From an uncultured Roseburia sp. (GTDB taxonomy: Bacteria > Bacillota > Clostridia > Lachnospirales > Lachnospiraceae), in the NCBI GenBank assembly GCA_947564465.1, contig CANOCV010000001.1, positions 1 to 64,000 of the forward strand: a DNA stretch of 64,000 nt, in the 5' to 3' direction. Position numbers and translations under genes: made by a program. A model generated the notes under the pieces. It saw only the letters and a program-made list of their open reading frames with translations, was not told the DNA's origin and searched no databases. Every line of letters begins with the position of its first letter. Within the stretch, counting starts at the first letter, position 1. Of this stretch, positions 8,231 to 18,020 are shown piece by piece.

Positions 8231-8847
8231 AGCTTATCATTGCAGACGACGACAGTTTTGTTTCAATTTCTTTAAAGACAATTTTAGAATCCAGCGGAAC
8301 CGTTACGGTTCTTGGTATTGGAAAAAACGGAGAGGAAGCGATTGAACTCTATGAGACCTATCTTCCGGATGTTCTTTTGATGGATATCCGGATGGATACT
8401 ATGAGCGGGCTGGAAGCCGCGGAAAAAATATTAAAGCGGCACCCGGACGCCAAAATCCTGTTTCTCACCACCTTTTCCGACGACGAATATATTGTTCAGG
8501 CATTGCGTATAGGCGCTAAAGGATATATATTAAAACAGGATTTTGAAAATCTTCTTCCGGCGCTCACCGCCGTCACAAAGGGACAGAGCGTCTTCGGCAG
8601 CGAAATTGTATCCGGACTCTCCCAGCTCATTCCTAAAGCTAATCAATACGACTACAAGCGTCACGGCATCAGCGACAAGGAGCTCGCCATCATAGAGCTG
8701 ATTGCCGCCGGCCTTAGCAACAAAGAGGTCTCGGAAAAACTCTTCTTGAGCGAGGGAACCGTCCGCAATTATTTAAGTGTTATTCTTGAAAAACTTTCTC
8801 TGAGAGATCGGACTCAGCTTGCGGTATTTTATTATCAGAATCAGTAA
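8227..8847 (+). CDS. NarL/LuxR-family response regulator
   Basis: A 206-residue response regulator. The receiver domain starts MKLIIADDDSF, with phosphoacceptor Asp53 in LLMDIRMD, the Thr of FLTTFSDD, and Lys in AKGYILKQD. The C-terminal LuxR-type helix-turn-helix runs from about residue 145 (ISDKELAIIELIAAGLSNKEVSEKLFLSEGTVRNYL). The gene overlaps the kinase by 4 bases. Its last 68 bases overlap the convergent beta-glucosidase gene on the opposite strand, and no terminator is seen between them. It probably binds the inverted repeat at 7030-7045. Confidence 0.93.
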   Translation: MKLIIADDDSFVSISLKTILESSGTVTVLGIGKNGEEAIELYETYLPDVLLMDIRMDTMSGLEAAEKILKRHPDAKILFLTTFSDDEYIVQALRIGAKGYILKQDFENLLPALTAVTKGQSVFGSEIVSGLSQLIPKANQYDYKRHGISDKELAIIELIAAGLSNKEVSEKLFLSEGTVRNYLSVILEKLSLRDRTQLAVFYYQNQ

Positions 8848-11362
8848 CAAGTCCTTCTTTAAATGACTTCGTCCGCATCACATAATACATGAGATGGGCG
8901 GCCGCCCTTTGCAGGCTTTGTAACGACACCCGCCCATCCTCATAGCCTGATAACACCTGTTTAATCACCGGCGGTCCTCCGGGCATAACGACGTCATTTC
9001 CGGCTTCCACGGCATCAGCGCCGTCCACGACAATATCCATATCTCCCCAATCGGTAACAACCACGCCCTTATATCCCCACTCGTCCCTCAAAATCTTTGT
9101 GCAAAGCTCGCGGTTTCCGGCCGCAAACTTGCCGTTCACCTTATTAAACGATGTCATAATCACCCATGGTTCGGCCTCGGTAACCACCATCTCAAACGGC
9201 TTTAAATAAATCTCCCGCACAGCCCTCTCCTCCGCAATCGAATCCACCGCGTCAATATTCTTCTTTGCGTTTCCACGGCGGTATGTCTCCTGCTCATTCA
9301 GGGCAAAATGCTTCGGGCATACGGTAAGCCGATTGTTTTCCATTGCCCCTTTTGCAACCGCAATGCCGCAAAGTCCTGTCCAAAGCGGGTCCTCGGAAAA
9401 ATACTCAAAGACGCGTCCGCCCAGCGGGTTACGCATAATATTTATGCCCGGCGCCAGCCAGGCGTCCACCTTTAGGCACTCCGCCTCATAGCCGCAGGCC
9501 GCGCCGAATTCATACAATAACTCCCGGTTAAAAGTACAGCCGAGCATCATTCCTGTCGGCCATGCCACCTTTCCCACGCCTGCCGGCCCATCCTTGTAAT
9601 AAGTAGAGTAAATCCCGTATTTTTTTATGGCAGGATTCTCATAGCCCGGCGACGCCGTGGGATGCGAATTGTATCCGATCGGCAATTTATCCTCGTCCAA
9701 TATTGTACTCGGACAGCTGCTCCCTATTCCGCCAAACGGCAGACCGGGACCGTATCCGTTACACAACACCGCAAGCTCTCTTACAGACATCTGGCCTACA
9801 AATTCCTCCATGGATACACGGCCCTCCAAAACATCACGCAGCACGGACGATTTGGCAGGCGTTTCAAAATCAAGGTTTTCACGCTCCCTCTCACGCAAAA
9901 CCAAATCCTTCTCACACAGCGCAAGCCGAAACGCCTCCTCCGGCGCCGGCACTTGCGGATATGGCGTCTGTCTTGACAAAAACGACAGCTTCTCCTTATT
10001 AACCGGCGTAACTTTAAGCCTTGCCTGCAATGTACGCACCGTAATCTCATTGCCAACCGTCACTTCCGCCACGCACCTCGTATTTTGCGAGGAAGTTCCC
10101 AAAAGTATCTGATAACGCCCTGGCTCAATCACATAGATCCGACGCTCTTCATCGCAGGAAGCAAACTCCTGTATCGGAATCGCAAGACACAACTCCTGTG
10201 TCTCCTGCGGCGCAAGCAGCTTCGTCTTGCCCACCGCCTTTAGCTCCTGATACGGCTTTTCTATGCGAATCTCCGGCGCGTGGAGATATGCCTGGAGCAC
10301 TTCCTTTCCTGCATATTTTCGGGAATCATTCGTCACCGCTACGCTTAGTAAAAGCTTACCGTCCTCCAGTGCAGCCTTTTTGCATTTCCATGAAAAATCC
10401 GCATACGATACGCCATAGCCGAAAGGATAAAGCACCGGCCTTTGAAAGCTGTCAAAATACCGGTATCCCACATAAATCCCTTCTTTGTAGAGTGTAACCG
10501 GACTGAGAGCAAAGCCTGCGCTCCCGTTCTCTTTTGGCGAGAGACCGTAGTCCTCGTATGTGCGTATACCCGCCTCCTCTTCCTTGTTATAGCTCATATA
10601 CTCTGCCGTCGGATAATCCTCATAACGACAGGCAAAGGTCTGAGCGAGCTTTCCTGACGGCGTGACGTCTCCCACCAAAATATCAGCCAGCGCTCCCGCT
10701 CCCTGCTCTCCCAGGCTTCCCATAAACAGCGCCGCCTGAATCTGCGGATAATCCGCCATCCACGCCATATCCATTGGCCCGTTCACATTAAACACCACAA
10801 TCATTCTTTTGAAATAAGACGCGGCAAGCTTCACCATCTGTCTCTCGGACCCGGTCAGAGTATAGTCGCCCTCTATCCGCCTGTCACATTCCTCTCCGCC
10901 CGTCATCCGCCCGATAACGAAAACAGCCGTATCTACTTGCTTTGCCGCCTGCATAATGAGAGCGTCCGGCGGCAGCGGTTCCGGTTTGGCTCCATTATAA
11001 CGGCCGAATATTTCATAAATCAGTCCGCTGTTTACCAGACCCGCAATATCTGTCTTTTGCAAAGAGTCTTCCTGTTCTTTCTCATTCTCCCTTACTCTCT
11101 GGTAAAACTCCTTCAATCCCGGTTCTACCGCAAGCCCTGCCCTCTCAAGCTCCTGCGTAATCTGAAGCGCATGTTTACTGTAAGAGGCGCCGGAACCGGC
11201 GCCTCCAATCACAGTATTTATCTGGGTCCTTCCGAGCACTGCCACCGCTTTCCCCTTTGGCAGCGGCAGACACTCCTTCTCGTTTTTTAACAGAACAACG
11301 GCTTCCTCTGCAATCTGCCTTGCCAGTAAAAGACGGCTGCTCCCGCTTTCATATTTGTGCAT
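8780..11362 (-). CDS. Beta-glucosidase, glycoside hydrolase family 3 with swapped domain order
   Basis: The 860-residue enzyme is a GH3 beta-glucosidase whose domains run in the reverse of the usual order. The alpha/beta sandwich domain that normally follows comes first: EEAVVLLKNEKECLPLPKGKAVAVLG at residues 17-43. A fibronectin-like part follows at about 320-450. The TIM-barrel catalytic domain comes last, residues about 510-840, with KDGPAGVG, CPKHFALNEQE, and the nucleophile motif VVVTDWGDM, Asp at about residue 771. This order is known from Ruminococcus albus and Butyrivibrio beta-glucosidases. There is no signal peptide, so it likely cleaves imported oligosaccharides or glycosides in the cytoplasm. 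The last 22 codons overlap the response regulator gene on the other strand. Confidence 0.93.
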   Translation of the reverse strand: MHKYESGSSRLLLARQIAEEAVVLLKNEKECLPLPKGKAVAVLGRTQINTVIGGAGSGASYSKHALQITQELERAGLAVEPGLKEFYQRVRENEKEQEDSLQKTDIAGLVNSGLIYEIFGRYNGAKPEPLPPDALIMQAAKQVDTAVFVIGRMTGGEECDRRIEGDYTLTGSERQMVKLAASYFKRMIVVFNVNGPMDMAWMADYPQIQAALFMGSLGEQGAGALADILVGDVTPSGKLAQTFACRYEDYPTAEYMSYNKEEEAGIRTYEDYGLSPKENGSAGFALSPVTLYKEGIYVGYRYFDSFQRPVLYPFGYGVSYADFSWKCKKAALEDGKLLLSVAVTNDSRKYAGKEVLQAYLHAPEIRIEKPYQELKAVGKTKLLAPQETQELCLAIPIQEFASCDEERRIYVIEPGRYQILLGTSSQNTRCVAEVTVGNEITVRTLQARLKVTPVNKEKLSFLSRQTPYPQVPAPEEAFRLALCEKDLVLRERERENLDFETPAKSSVLRDVLEGRVSMEEFVGQMSVRELAVLCNGYGPGLPFGGIGSSCPSTILDEDKLPIGYNSHPTASPGYENPAIKKYGIYSTYYKDGPAGVGKVAWPTGMMLGCTFNRELLYEFGAACGYEAECLKVDAWLAPGINIMRNPLGGRVFEYFSEDPLWTGLCGIAVAKGAMENNRLTVCPKHFALNEQETYRRGNAKKNIDAVDSIAEERAVREIYLKPFEMVVTEAEPWVIMTSFNKVNGKFAAGNRELCTKILRDEWGYKGVVVTDWGDMDIVVDGADAVEAGNDVVMPGGPPVIKQVLSGYEDGRVSLQSLQRAAAHLMYYVMRTKSFKEGLVTDSDNKIPQAESDLSEKVFQE

Positions 11363-11385
11363 TCCAAATACCCCCGTTTTATCGC

Positions 11386-12600
11386 TTAAAGCGCCTTAAT
11401 TCTCTCCAGCGCCGCTACCGTATTCTCATAGCTTCCGAATGCGGTCAGTCTGAAATATCCCTCACCGCTCGGTCCGAATCCCGAACCCGGCGTTCCCACT
11501 ACATTGGCGTTCTCAAGCAGATAATCAAAGAAATCCCAGGAAGACATATTTTCCGGTGTCTTTAACCAGATATAAGGAGCGTTTACGCCGCCGTATACCT
11601 CATATCCGGCATCCTTTAATCCCTTCTTGATCGTCGCCGCGTTCTTCATATAATAGGCCACCTGCTCTTTTAGCTGTGCCTTTCCTTCGGCCGAATATAC
11701 CGCTTCACCGGCTCTCTGGATGATATACGGCGCACCGTTAAACTTCGTCCCATGACGTCTCGCCCACATATCATGCAGAGAAATATCCCCGCACTTTAAC
11801 TCCTTAGGCACTACGGCATAGCCAAGACGCACACCCGTAAAGCCCGCATTTTTGGAAAAGCTCTTTAATTCAATGGCACACGTCTTCGCACCGCTGCACT
11901 CATAAATCGAATGCGCCACATCCTCCTCCGAAATATAGGCCTCATAAGCGCCGTCATAAATAATAAGCGCGCCGTTCTTATTCGCGTAATCTACCCACTC
12001 CTGAAGCGCGGTTTTGGTGATCGTCGTCCCTGTCGGATTGTTCGGCAGACACAGATAAATAATATCCGGCGTCTCCTTCGGAAATTCCGGTACAAAATTG
12101 TTTTCCCTTGTACACGGCATGTAAATCACATTGCTCCACATTTCCGTCGCAGGATTATATGTACCTGTCCTTCCCGCCATTACGTTAGAATCCACATATA
12201 CAGGATAAACCGGATCGCACACGGCAATCTTGTTATCTACGGAAAACAGCTCCTGTATATTGGCGGAATCGCTCTTCGCACCGTCCGAAACGAAAATTTC
12301 ATCCGCTGCAATCCCGCACCCCCTTGCCGCATAATCGCTCTCTGCAATTGCGTTCCTTAAAAATTCATAGCCAAGATCCGGAGCATATCCATGGAATGTC
12401 TCGGCATTTGCCATTTCATCCACCGCCTTATGCAGCGCATCTATAATCGCCGGGGCCAAAGGCTGCGTTACATCACCGATTCCAAGACGGATAATATTCT
12501 TGTCCGGATTAGCCGCCGTAAACGCATTCACTTTTTTGGCGATATTGCTGAAAAGATAACTTCCTGGTAACTTTTGATAATTGTCATTTACTTGATACAT
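11386..12600 (-). CDS. dapL: LL-diaminopimelate aminotransferase
   Basis: This protein of about 404 residues is an aminotransferase of the DapL family, which turns tetrahydrodipicolinate directly into LL-diaminopimelate for lysine and peptidoglycan synthesis. The N-terminus MYQVNDNYQKLPGSYLF is characteristic. Later features are LGIGDVTQPL, the substrate loop FHGYAPDLGYEFLR, PNNPTGT, and the PLP lysine in SFSKNAGFTGVRLGY at about residue 250. The start is the ATG at 12600, 5 bases after AGAGGAG; an upstream in-frame extension is not supported. It has its own extended -10 promoter in the gap after nitR. A lysine riboswitch occurs about 12 kb away on the same strand but is not part of this transcript. 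Confidence 0.95.
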   Translation of the reverse strand: MYQVNDNYQKLPGSYLFSNIAKKVNAFTAANPDKNIIRLGIGDVTQPLAPAIIDALHKAVDEMANAETFHGYAPDLGYEFLRNAIAESDYAARGCGIAADEIFVSDGAKSDSANIQELFSVDNKIAVCDPVYPVYVDSNVMAGRTGTYNPATEMWSNVIYMPCTRENNFVPEFPKETPDIIYLCLPNNPTGTTITKTALQEWVDYANKNGALIIYDGAYEAYISEEDVAHSIYECSGAKTCAIELKSFSKNAGFTGVRLGYAVVPKELKCGDISLHDMWARRHGTKFNGAPYIIQRAGEAVYSAEGKAQLKEQVAYYMKNAATIKKGLKDAGYEVYGGVNAPYIWLKTPENMSSWDFFDYLLENANVVGTPGSGFGPSGEGYFRLTAFGSYENTVAALERIKAL

Positions 12601-12634
12601 AGTTTCTCCTCTTTCCTTTTCTCTCTTGCTTATA

Positions 12635-12662
12635 AGTATAGCATTTTCTGTTTCTCTTGCAA
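12635..12662 (-). promoter_or_regulatory. Extended -10 promoter for dapL
   Basis: On the minus strand TTGCAA (12662-12657), 16 bases ending in TGC, and TATACT (12640-12635). The leader to the dapL ATG is about 28 bases, so no lysine riboswitch can fit between them. Confidence 0.65.
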
Positions 12663-12686
12663 GCAGCTTTTCACTCCGGGACACGA

Positions 12687-13235
12687 CTACTGATTCAAAA
12701 GCCCCATCACCATCTGTGCCGTCTCCACAAGCCCCGTTCCGTTGTCCATGCTGCGCTTTTGAATATACCTGTGCGCCTCCTCTTCCGTCATATGATTGCG
12801 GACCATCAACAACCTTTTAGCCTGGTTCAAAAGCTTCTGATCCGCCTCACTGCGCGCCTTAGGATGCTCCCTGCTCTTTTTCCTCTGCCGTATAATAGAA
12901 TGTGACATCATTTCCAGCGTATGCACCAGCTCATGCACCTTAAGCGGCATCGCAAGACACATCAGGTCATTGATTTCCCGCTCATTGCAGATGTTTTGAG
13001 ATGCGACAAGAAGCATCTGAAAATTCTTCGGAAGATATCCGTACAGCTCCGTATACATCATATCTACAAAACGATAGTTACAGATCACAATCCCCCCGTC
13101 TAAGGAATTTGCAAACTGCAATGCCTTAGAACCCGTGGTTGCGACGGCATCTACCGAAAATCCGCTTCTTGATAAGATTTTTTTTATACTTTCTGCATTT
13201 TCCTTTTTCGGAAACGCAACAATTATATTAATCAA
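12687..13235 (-). CDS. nitR: ANTAR-domain antiterminator downstream of glnA, NitR-like
   Basis: This protein of about 182 residues has an N-terminal receiver-like domain (MINIIVAFPKKENAESIKKIL) and a C-terminal ANTAR RNA-binding domain (about residues 130-180, LLNQAKRLLMVRNHMTEEEAHRYIQKRSM). The receiver lacks the usual acidic pocket and phosphoacceptor Asp, having CNYRFVDMMYTEL at that place, so it is probably not phosphorylated. I place the start at TTG 13235, seven bases after AGGAG; an upstream GTG at 13268 is possible. It follows glnA by about 38 bases. A glnA-nitR operon with an ANTAR antiterminator is known in solventogenic clostridia, where it links nitrogen status to glnA expression. 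The same role here is inferred. Confidence 0.85.
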   Translation of the reverse strand: MINIIVAFPKKENAESIKKILSRSGFSVDAVATTGSKALQFANSLDGGIVICNYRFVDMMYTELYGYLPKNFQMLLVASQNICNEREINDLMCLAMPLKVHELVHTLEMMSHSIIRQRKKSREHPKARSEADQKLLNQAKRLLMVRNHMTEEEAHRYIQKRSMDNGTGLVETAQMVMGLLNQ

Positions 13236-13273
13236 AGCTTCTCTCCTACCAATGTCATTTGTAATCACACCTA

Positions 13274-14605
13274 TCAGATTTTGTACAAATACTTGTCAAG
13301 TTCCCATTGGGTTACCTGGGTACGGTAATCCTTCCACTCCTCTTTTTTCGCCTCCGTATACTTTTCGGAAATATGTCCTCCCAATACGCCCCTGATATAT
13401 TCATCCTCCTCAAGCGCTTTTACCGCCGCGTTTAAATCAGCCGGAAGAGATTCGATTCCCAGCTTCGTCTTCTTAGACAGCCGCATCTCAAATACGTTTT
13501 CCTTAACCTCCGCCGGCGGCAGAATCTGATTTTCAATACCGTCAAGCCCTGCTGCAAGGCATACCGCAAGTGTGAGATATGGATTAGAAGCCGCATCGGG
13601 GGAACGCAGTTCTACTCTGGTGCCCTCGCCTCTCGTCGCCGGGATGCGGATTAACGGGCTTCGGTTTGTGGCTGACCATGCAATATAAATCGGCGCTTCA
13701 TATCCAGGCACAAGACGTTTATAGGAATTGATAAGCGGGTTTGTAATCGCCGTCATACCTTTGACATGCTTTAGTATGCCCCCTATAAAATAGTATGCCT
13801 CACTGCTTAAGCCTAATTCCCCGTCAGGCTCGTCAAAGATATTTTTGCCATCCTTTGACAGGGACATATTGACATGCATACCCGATCCGTTCATTCCGTA
13901 TTTCGGCTTAGGCATAAAGCTGGCAAAAAGCCCGTGACGTTTCGCGATCGTCTTAACTGTAAGCTTAAATGTCATAATATTATCTGCGGTTGCCAGCGCC
14001 TCATCATACCTAAAATCTATCTCGTGCTGCGCCGGGGCCACCTCATGATGGGAGGCCTCCACCTCAAATCCCATATCCTCCAACGTCAGCACCATGTCAC
14101 GTCTTGCATTCTCGCCCAGATCAATCGGTCCAAGATCAAAGTACCCGGCCTTCTCATGAGACAGCGTCGTCGGCTGTCCGTCATCATCCGTATGAAACAG
14201 AAAAAATTCACATTCCGGTCCTACATGAAAGGTAAATCCCATCTCCTTTGCACGCGCAATCTCCTTTTTTAAAATATATCTCGGATCTCCCTCAAACGGC
14301 GTGCCGTCGGCACAGTAGATATCGCAGATAATCCGGGCTACCTTTCCCTGCTGCGGTCTCCACGGAAAAATGCAAAAGGTGTCCAGATCCGGATGCAGAT
14401 ACATGTCAGACTCCTCGATACGCACAAAACCTTCAATAGAAGATCCGTCGAACATACACTGGTTATTCAGCGCCCTTCCAAGCTGACTCTTTGTGATAGC
14501 AACATTTTTCAGCGTCCCAAACATATCCGTAAACTGGAGACGGATAAATTCCACGTCCTCATCTTCTACAATCCGCATAATATCCTGCTTTGTGTATTTG
14601 CTCAT
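13274..14605 (-). CDS. glnA: Glutamine synthetase type I (GSI-alpha)
   Basis: A 443-residue glutamine synthetase of the short GSI-alpha class, which makes glutamine from glutamate, ammonia and ATP. The beta-grasp N-terminus is [21 protein letters not shown], with the latch segment [10 protein letters not shown]. Catalytic motifs include [28 protein letters not shown], and [23 protein letters not shown]. Length and the lack of the GSI-beta adenylylation insertion and Tyr loop fit feedback rather than adenylylation control. AGAGGAG precedes the ATG. It lies 52 bases after hisA and directly before the NitR-like regulator; no GlnR box was seen upstream. Confidence 0.97.
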   Translation of the reverse strand: MSKYTKQDIMRIVEDEDVEFIRLQFTDMFGTLKNVAITKSQLGRALNNQCMFDGSSIEGFVRIEESDMYLHPDLDTFCIFPWRPQQGKVARIICDIYCADGTPFEGDPRYILKKEIARAKEMGFTFHVGPECEFFLFHTDDDGQPTTLSHEKAGYFDLGPIDLGENARRDMVLTLEDMGFEVEASHHEVAPAQHEIDFRYDEALATADNIMTFKLTVKTIAKRHGLFASFMPKPKYGMNGSGMHVNMSLSKDGKNIFDEPDGELGLSSEAYYFIGGILKHVKGMTAITNPLINSYKRLVPGYEAPIYIAWSATNRSPLIRIPATRGEGTRVELRSPDAASNPYLTLAVCLAAGLDGIENQILPPAEVKENVFEMRLSKKTKLGIESLPADLNAAVKALEEDEYIRGVLGGHISEKYTEAKKEEWKDYRTQVTQWELDKYLYKI

Positions 14606-14657
14606 CTTTTTTCTCCTCTTCCTTATTTATTGCTGCGCTCAAAAAAAACTGCCTTTC

Positions 14658-15434
14658 CTATGATATAAGAAACTCAAGCACTTTATGATATGGCATATTC
14701 CCCCCGAACAAATCCAGCGCGCTCCCGATTGTCACATTCACTTTTCCCCTGCCATACTCCTTTAGCTTCTGCAGATCAGCAAAGCTTCCTACGCCGCCCG
14801 CATACGTTACAGGCAATCCTTCCCAGCTTCCAAGCAGCTTTACAAGCTCCTCCTCAATGCCTGATGCCTTTCCCTCCACGTCGACCGCATGAACCAAAAA
14901 CTCGTCCGCATATGCGCCAAGACGATCAAGAAGCCCTTCCGTCACCGCCTCACTCGTAAATTTCTGCCAGCGGTCCGTCACAACATAATACTTCCCGTCA
15001 CGCTTCCTGCAGCTTAAATCAAGCACGAGACGCTCTTTTCCGACCGCCTCCACAAGCTTTTCAAGCTTTGCATAATCAATCCTTCCCTCCGAAAATACAT
15101 AGGAGGTCACAATCACATGGCTGGCTCCCTGCTCCAGAAAATATGCGGCATTTTTATCATTGATTCCGCCTCCGACCTGAAGCGCCCCCGGATAGGCCCG
15201 CAGCGCTTTGACGGCCTGCTCCTTTGTTATCTGATAAAATTCGCTGTCCAGAGGATTCAACAAAATAATATGCCCGCCGCGTATCCCGTCTTTCTTATAA
15301 TATTCTGCAAAAAAAGCCGCATCCATTTCGGATACAAAATTCTCCTTCGCCTTATTGCCCTCATCCCTAAGGCTGCCTCCCACAATCTGCTTTACCTTTC
15401 CGTTGTGAATATCTATACACGGACGAAATTCCAT
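14658..15434 (-). CDS. hisA: ProFAR isomerase HisA, eukaryote-type
   Basis: This enzyme of about 258 residues matches the eukaryotic-type HisA (yeast His6 class) rather than common bacterial HisA. The diagnostic start is FRPCIDIHNGKVKQIVGGSL. It isomerises ProFAR in the fourth step of histidine synthesis. The half-barrel phosphate motifs appear as LQVGGGINDKNAAYFLEQGASHVIVTS and VTYAGGVGS. The start at 15434 is chosen because GGGAGG lies 9 bases upstream; an upstream TTG gives eight extra codons. It stands alone, without other histidine genes, just upstream of glnA on the same strand. HisF-HisH uses glutamine as nitrogen donor, so the pairing with glnA makes metabolic sense, but that link is inferred. 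Confidence 0.88.
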   Translation of the reverse strand: MEFRPCIDIHNGKVKQIVGGSLRDEGNKAKENFVSEMDAAFFAEYYKKDGIRGGHIILLNPLDSEFYQITKEQAVKALRAYPGALQVGGGINDKNAAYFLEQGASHVIVTSYVFSEGRIDYAKLEKLVEAVGKERLVLDLSCRKRDGKYYVVTDRWQKFTSEAVTEGLLDRLGAYADEFLVHAVDVEGKASGIEEELVKLLGSWEGLPVTYAGGVGSFADLQKLKEYGRGKVNVTIGSALDLFGGNMPYHKVLEFLIS

Positions 15435-15494
15435 AGTCCAAAGCCTCCCTCCACCCAATCGTAATTATCTTAGAACAAGATACCATAATTTACA

Positions 15495-15523
15495 TTGACA
15501 TGCCATATTTTTTTTGCTAAAAT
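15495..15523 (+). promoter_or_regulatory. Strong guaB promoter
   Basis: Perfect -35 TTGACA (15495-15500), 17-base spacer with TGC before the -10, and TAAAAT (15518-15523). The 5' leader to guaB is about 95 bases. Confidence 0.85.
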
Positions 15524-15544
15524 TGTGAAATTAAAACCTAACCC

Positions 15545-15570
15545 GTTACTGTTCACTATGTACCAGTAAC
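15545..15570 (+). repeat. Hairpin in the guaB leader
   Basis: GTTACTG (15545-15551) and CAGTAAC (15564-15570) form a 7-bp stem with a 12-base loop in the guaB 5' leader. It has no T run, so it is not a terminator. Its first arm carries the motif TTACTGTTCA that recurs elsewhere in this window. Confidence 0.5.
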
Positions 15571-15621
15571 CCAATCCACCAGAACAGAAAATTAGCACAA
15601 ATAAGAGAAAGTGAGGATTAA

Positions 15622-17085
<1,464 letters not shown>

Positions 17086-17092
17086 ATTTGTA

Positions 17093-17131
17093 AAAGAGGC
17101 GGAAGGTACAGACCTTTCGCCTCTTTATATA
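17093..17131 (+). terminator. guaB terminator
   Basis: A 15-bp stem, positions 17093-17107 with 17112-17126 (AAAGAGGCG opposite CGCCTCTTT, one G-U pair), loop ACAG, then TATATATAT. Because of its symmetry it may also act on the minus strand. Confidence 0.85.
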
Positions 17132-17137
17132 TATCGC

Positions 17138-17578
17138 CTACTTATTATTATTTGTGCTATTGCCTGTTGACGTATTGTTTTCCGTATTATTGGTATTATT
17201 ATTACCGTTTACCGCATCGTCAACCGCATCTGCCGCGTCATTACCGATATCCTCTATGCCGTCAACCGCATCCTTACCCATATCCTCGATATCGTCCGTC
17301 ACGCTTCCATTCCCGTTCGTGGTACCATTCGTATTCCCGTTCGTATTGCCGTTACTGTTCGTATTTCCGTCATTGGCGTTGTTATCATTGGCATTGTTGT
17401 CATTCGCATTGCTGCCGTTCGTATTGCTTCCATTCGAATTGCCGCCTGTCGTGTTTCCATCTGTTGCGGAATTATTGTTATTATTATCTTTTCCGTTGTT
17501 GTTTCCACAGGCTGTCACAAACGCGCCGAGTGTCAGAACAAGCACTGCCATAACCAGTAATGTTTTAAACTTTTTCAT
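17138..17578 (-). CDS. Asn-rich low-complexity putative lipoprotein
   Basis: A protein of about 146 residues with an N-terminal signal and lipobox-like end (LVLTLGAFVTACG, Cys at about residue 24). The mature part is low complexity, made of N, G, S, T and D in short repeats such as NDNNAND and GNTNGN, with a central acidic segment DDIEDMGKDAVDGIEDIGND. The start is the ATG at 17578 after AGGAGAAG; an in-frame ATG six codons upstream overlaps that ribosome site. It lies just downstream of spoVAE and may be expressed in the forespore. I do not recognise a family. The Asn/Gly composition could be a flexible surface or spore-layer tether, which is speculation. Confidence 0.7.
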   Translation of the reverse strand: MKKFKTLLVMAVLVLTLGAFVTACGNNNGKDNNNNNSATDGNTTGGNSNGSNTNGSNANDNNANDNNANDGNTNSNGNTNGNTNGTTNGNGSVTDDIEDMGKDAVDGIEDIGNDAADAVDDAVNGNNNTNNTENNTSTGNSTNNNK

Positions 17579-17642
17579 GATACTTCTCCTTTTCATTGTT
17601 TTTCACAATATAGTGTAAACGTATTTACTTTTTTTATACAAT

Positions 17643-17999
17643 CTATTTCCGCATCTTTGGCTCGAAAATCAGTGATGCCAGATAACCGAAAATCAATGCC
17701 GCACTGATTCCCACCGCGCTCGCTGTAAATCCGCCCATAAAAATACCTAAAAAGCCGTCGGTATTAATTGCCTCCTTCACGCCTTTAAACAGCGTATTTC
17801 CGAAACCAAGCAGCGGAACACTCGCTCCTGCACCCGCAAATTCTACAAATTTCGGATAAAGTCCAACCGCCCCCAAAACGGCTCCGGTACAGACAAGAAG
17901 CACCATGATTCGTCCCGGCATCATTTTCGTCTTTTCCATCAGAATCTGGACGAGCGCGCATATAAGGCCGCCCACCCAGAATGCGTTAAAATAATCCAT
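17643..17999 (-). CDS. spoVAE: Stage V sporulation protein AE
   Basis: The 118-residue membrane protein matches SpoVAE, with three or four hydrophobic helices and family segments FWVGGLICALVQILMEKTKMMPGRIMVLLV and GLYPKFVEFAGAGASVPLLGFGNTL. It is similar to SpoVAC; both belong to the SpoVA complex that takes up dipicolinic acid during sporulation and releases it in germination. It starts 22 bases after spoVAD with AGAGGAAAGG upstream. An Asn-rich lipoprotein gene follows. Confidence 0.95.
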   Translation of the reverse strand: MDYFNAFWVGGLICALVQILMEKTKMMPGRIMVLLVCTGAVLGAVGLYPKFVEFAGAGASVPLLGFGNTLFKGVKEAINTDGFLGIFMGGFTASAVGISAALIFGYLASLIFEPKMRK

Positions 18000-18020
18000 T
18001 TTTTCATCCCTTTCCTCTGA

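Noticed and set aside
9657..10112. Long frames opposite the GH3 gene
   Set aside because: They are antisense shadows of a well-supported enzyme gene, with no start signals and no recognisable motifs.
12601..12684. N-terminal extension of dapL
   Set aside because: The promoter at 12635-12662 lies inside it, and the DapL family starts at MYQVNDNYQ.
17152..17618. Plus-strand frames opposite the Asn-rich lipoprotein gene
   Set aside because: They are the antisense of a low-complexity repeat gene and encode Tyr/His/Arg- or Leu/Phe/Ser-rich sequence with no ribosome site.
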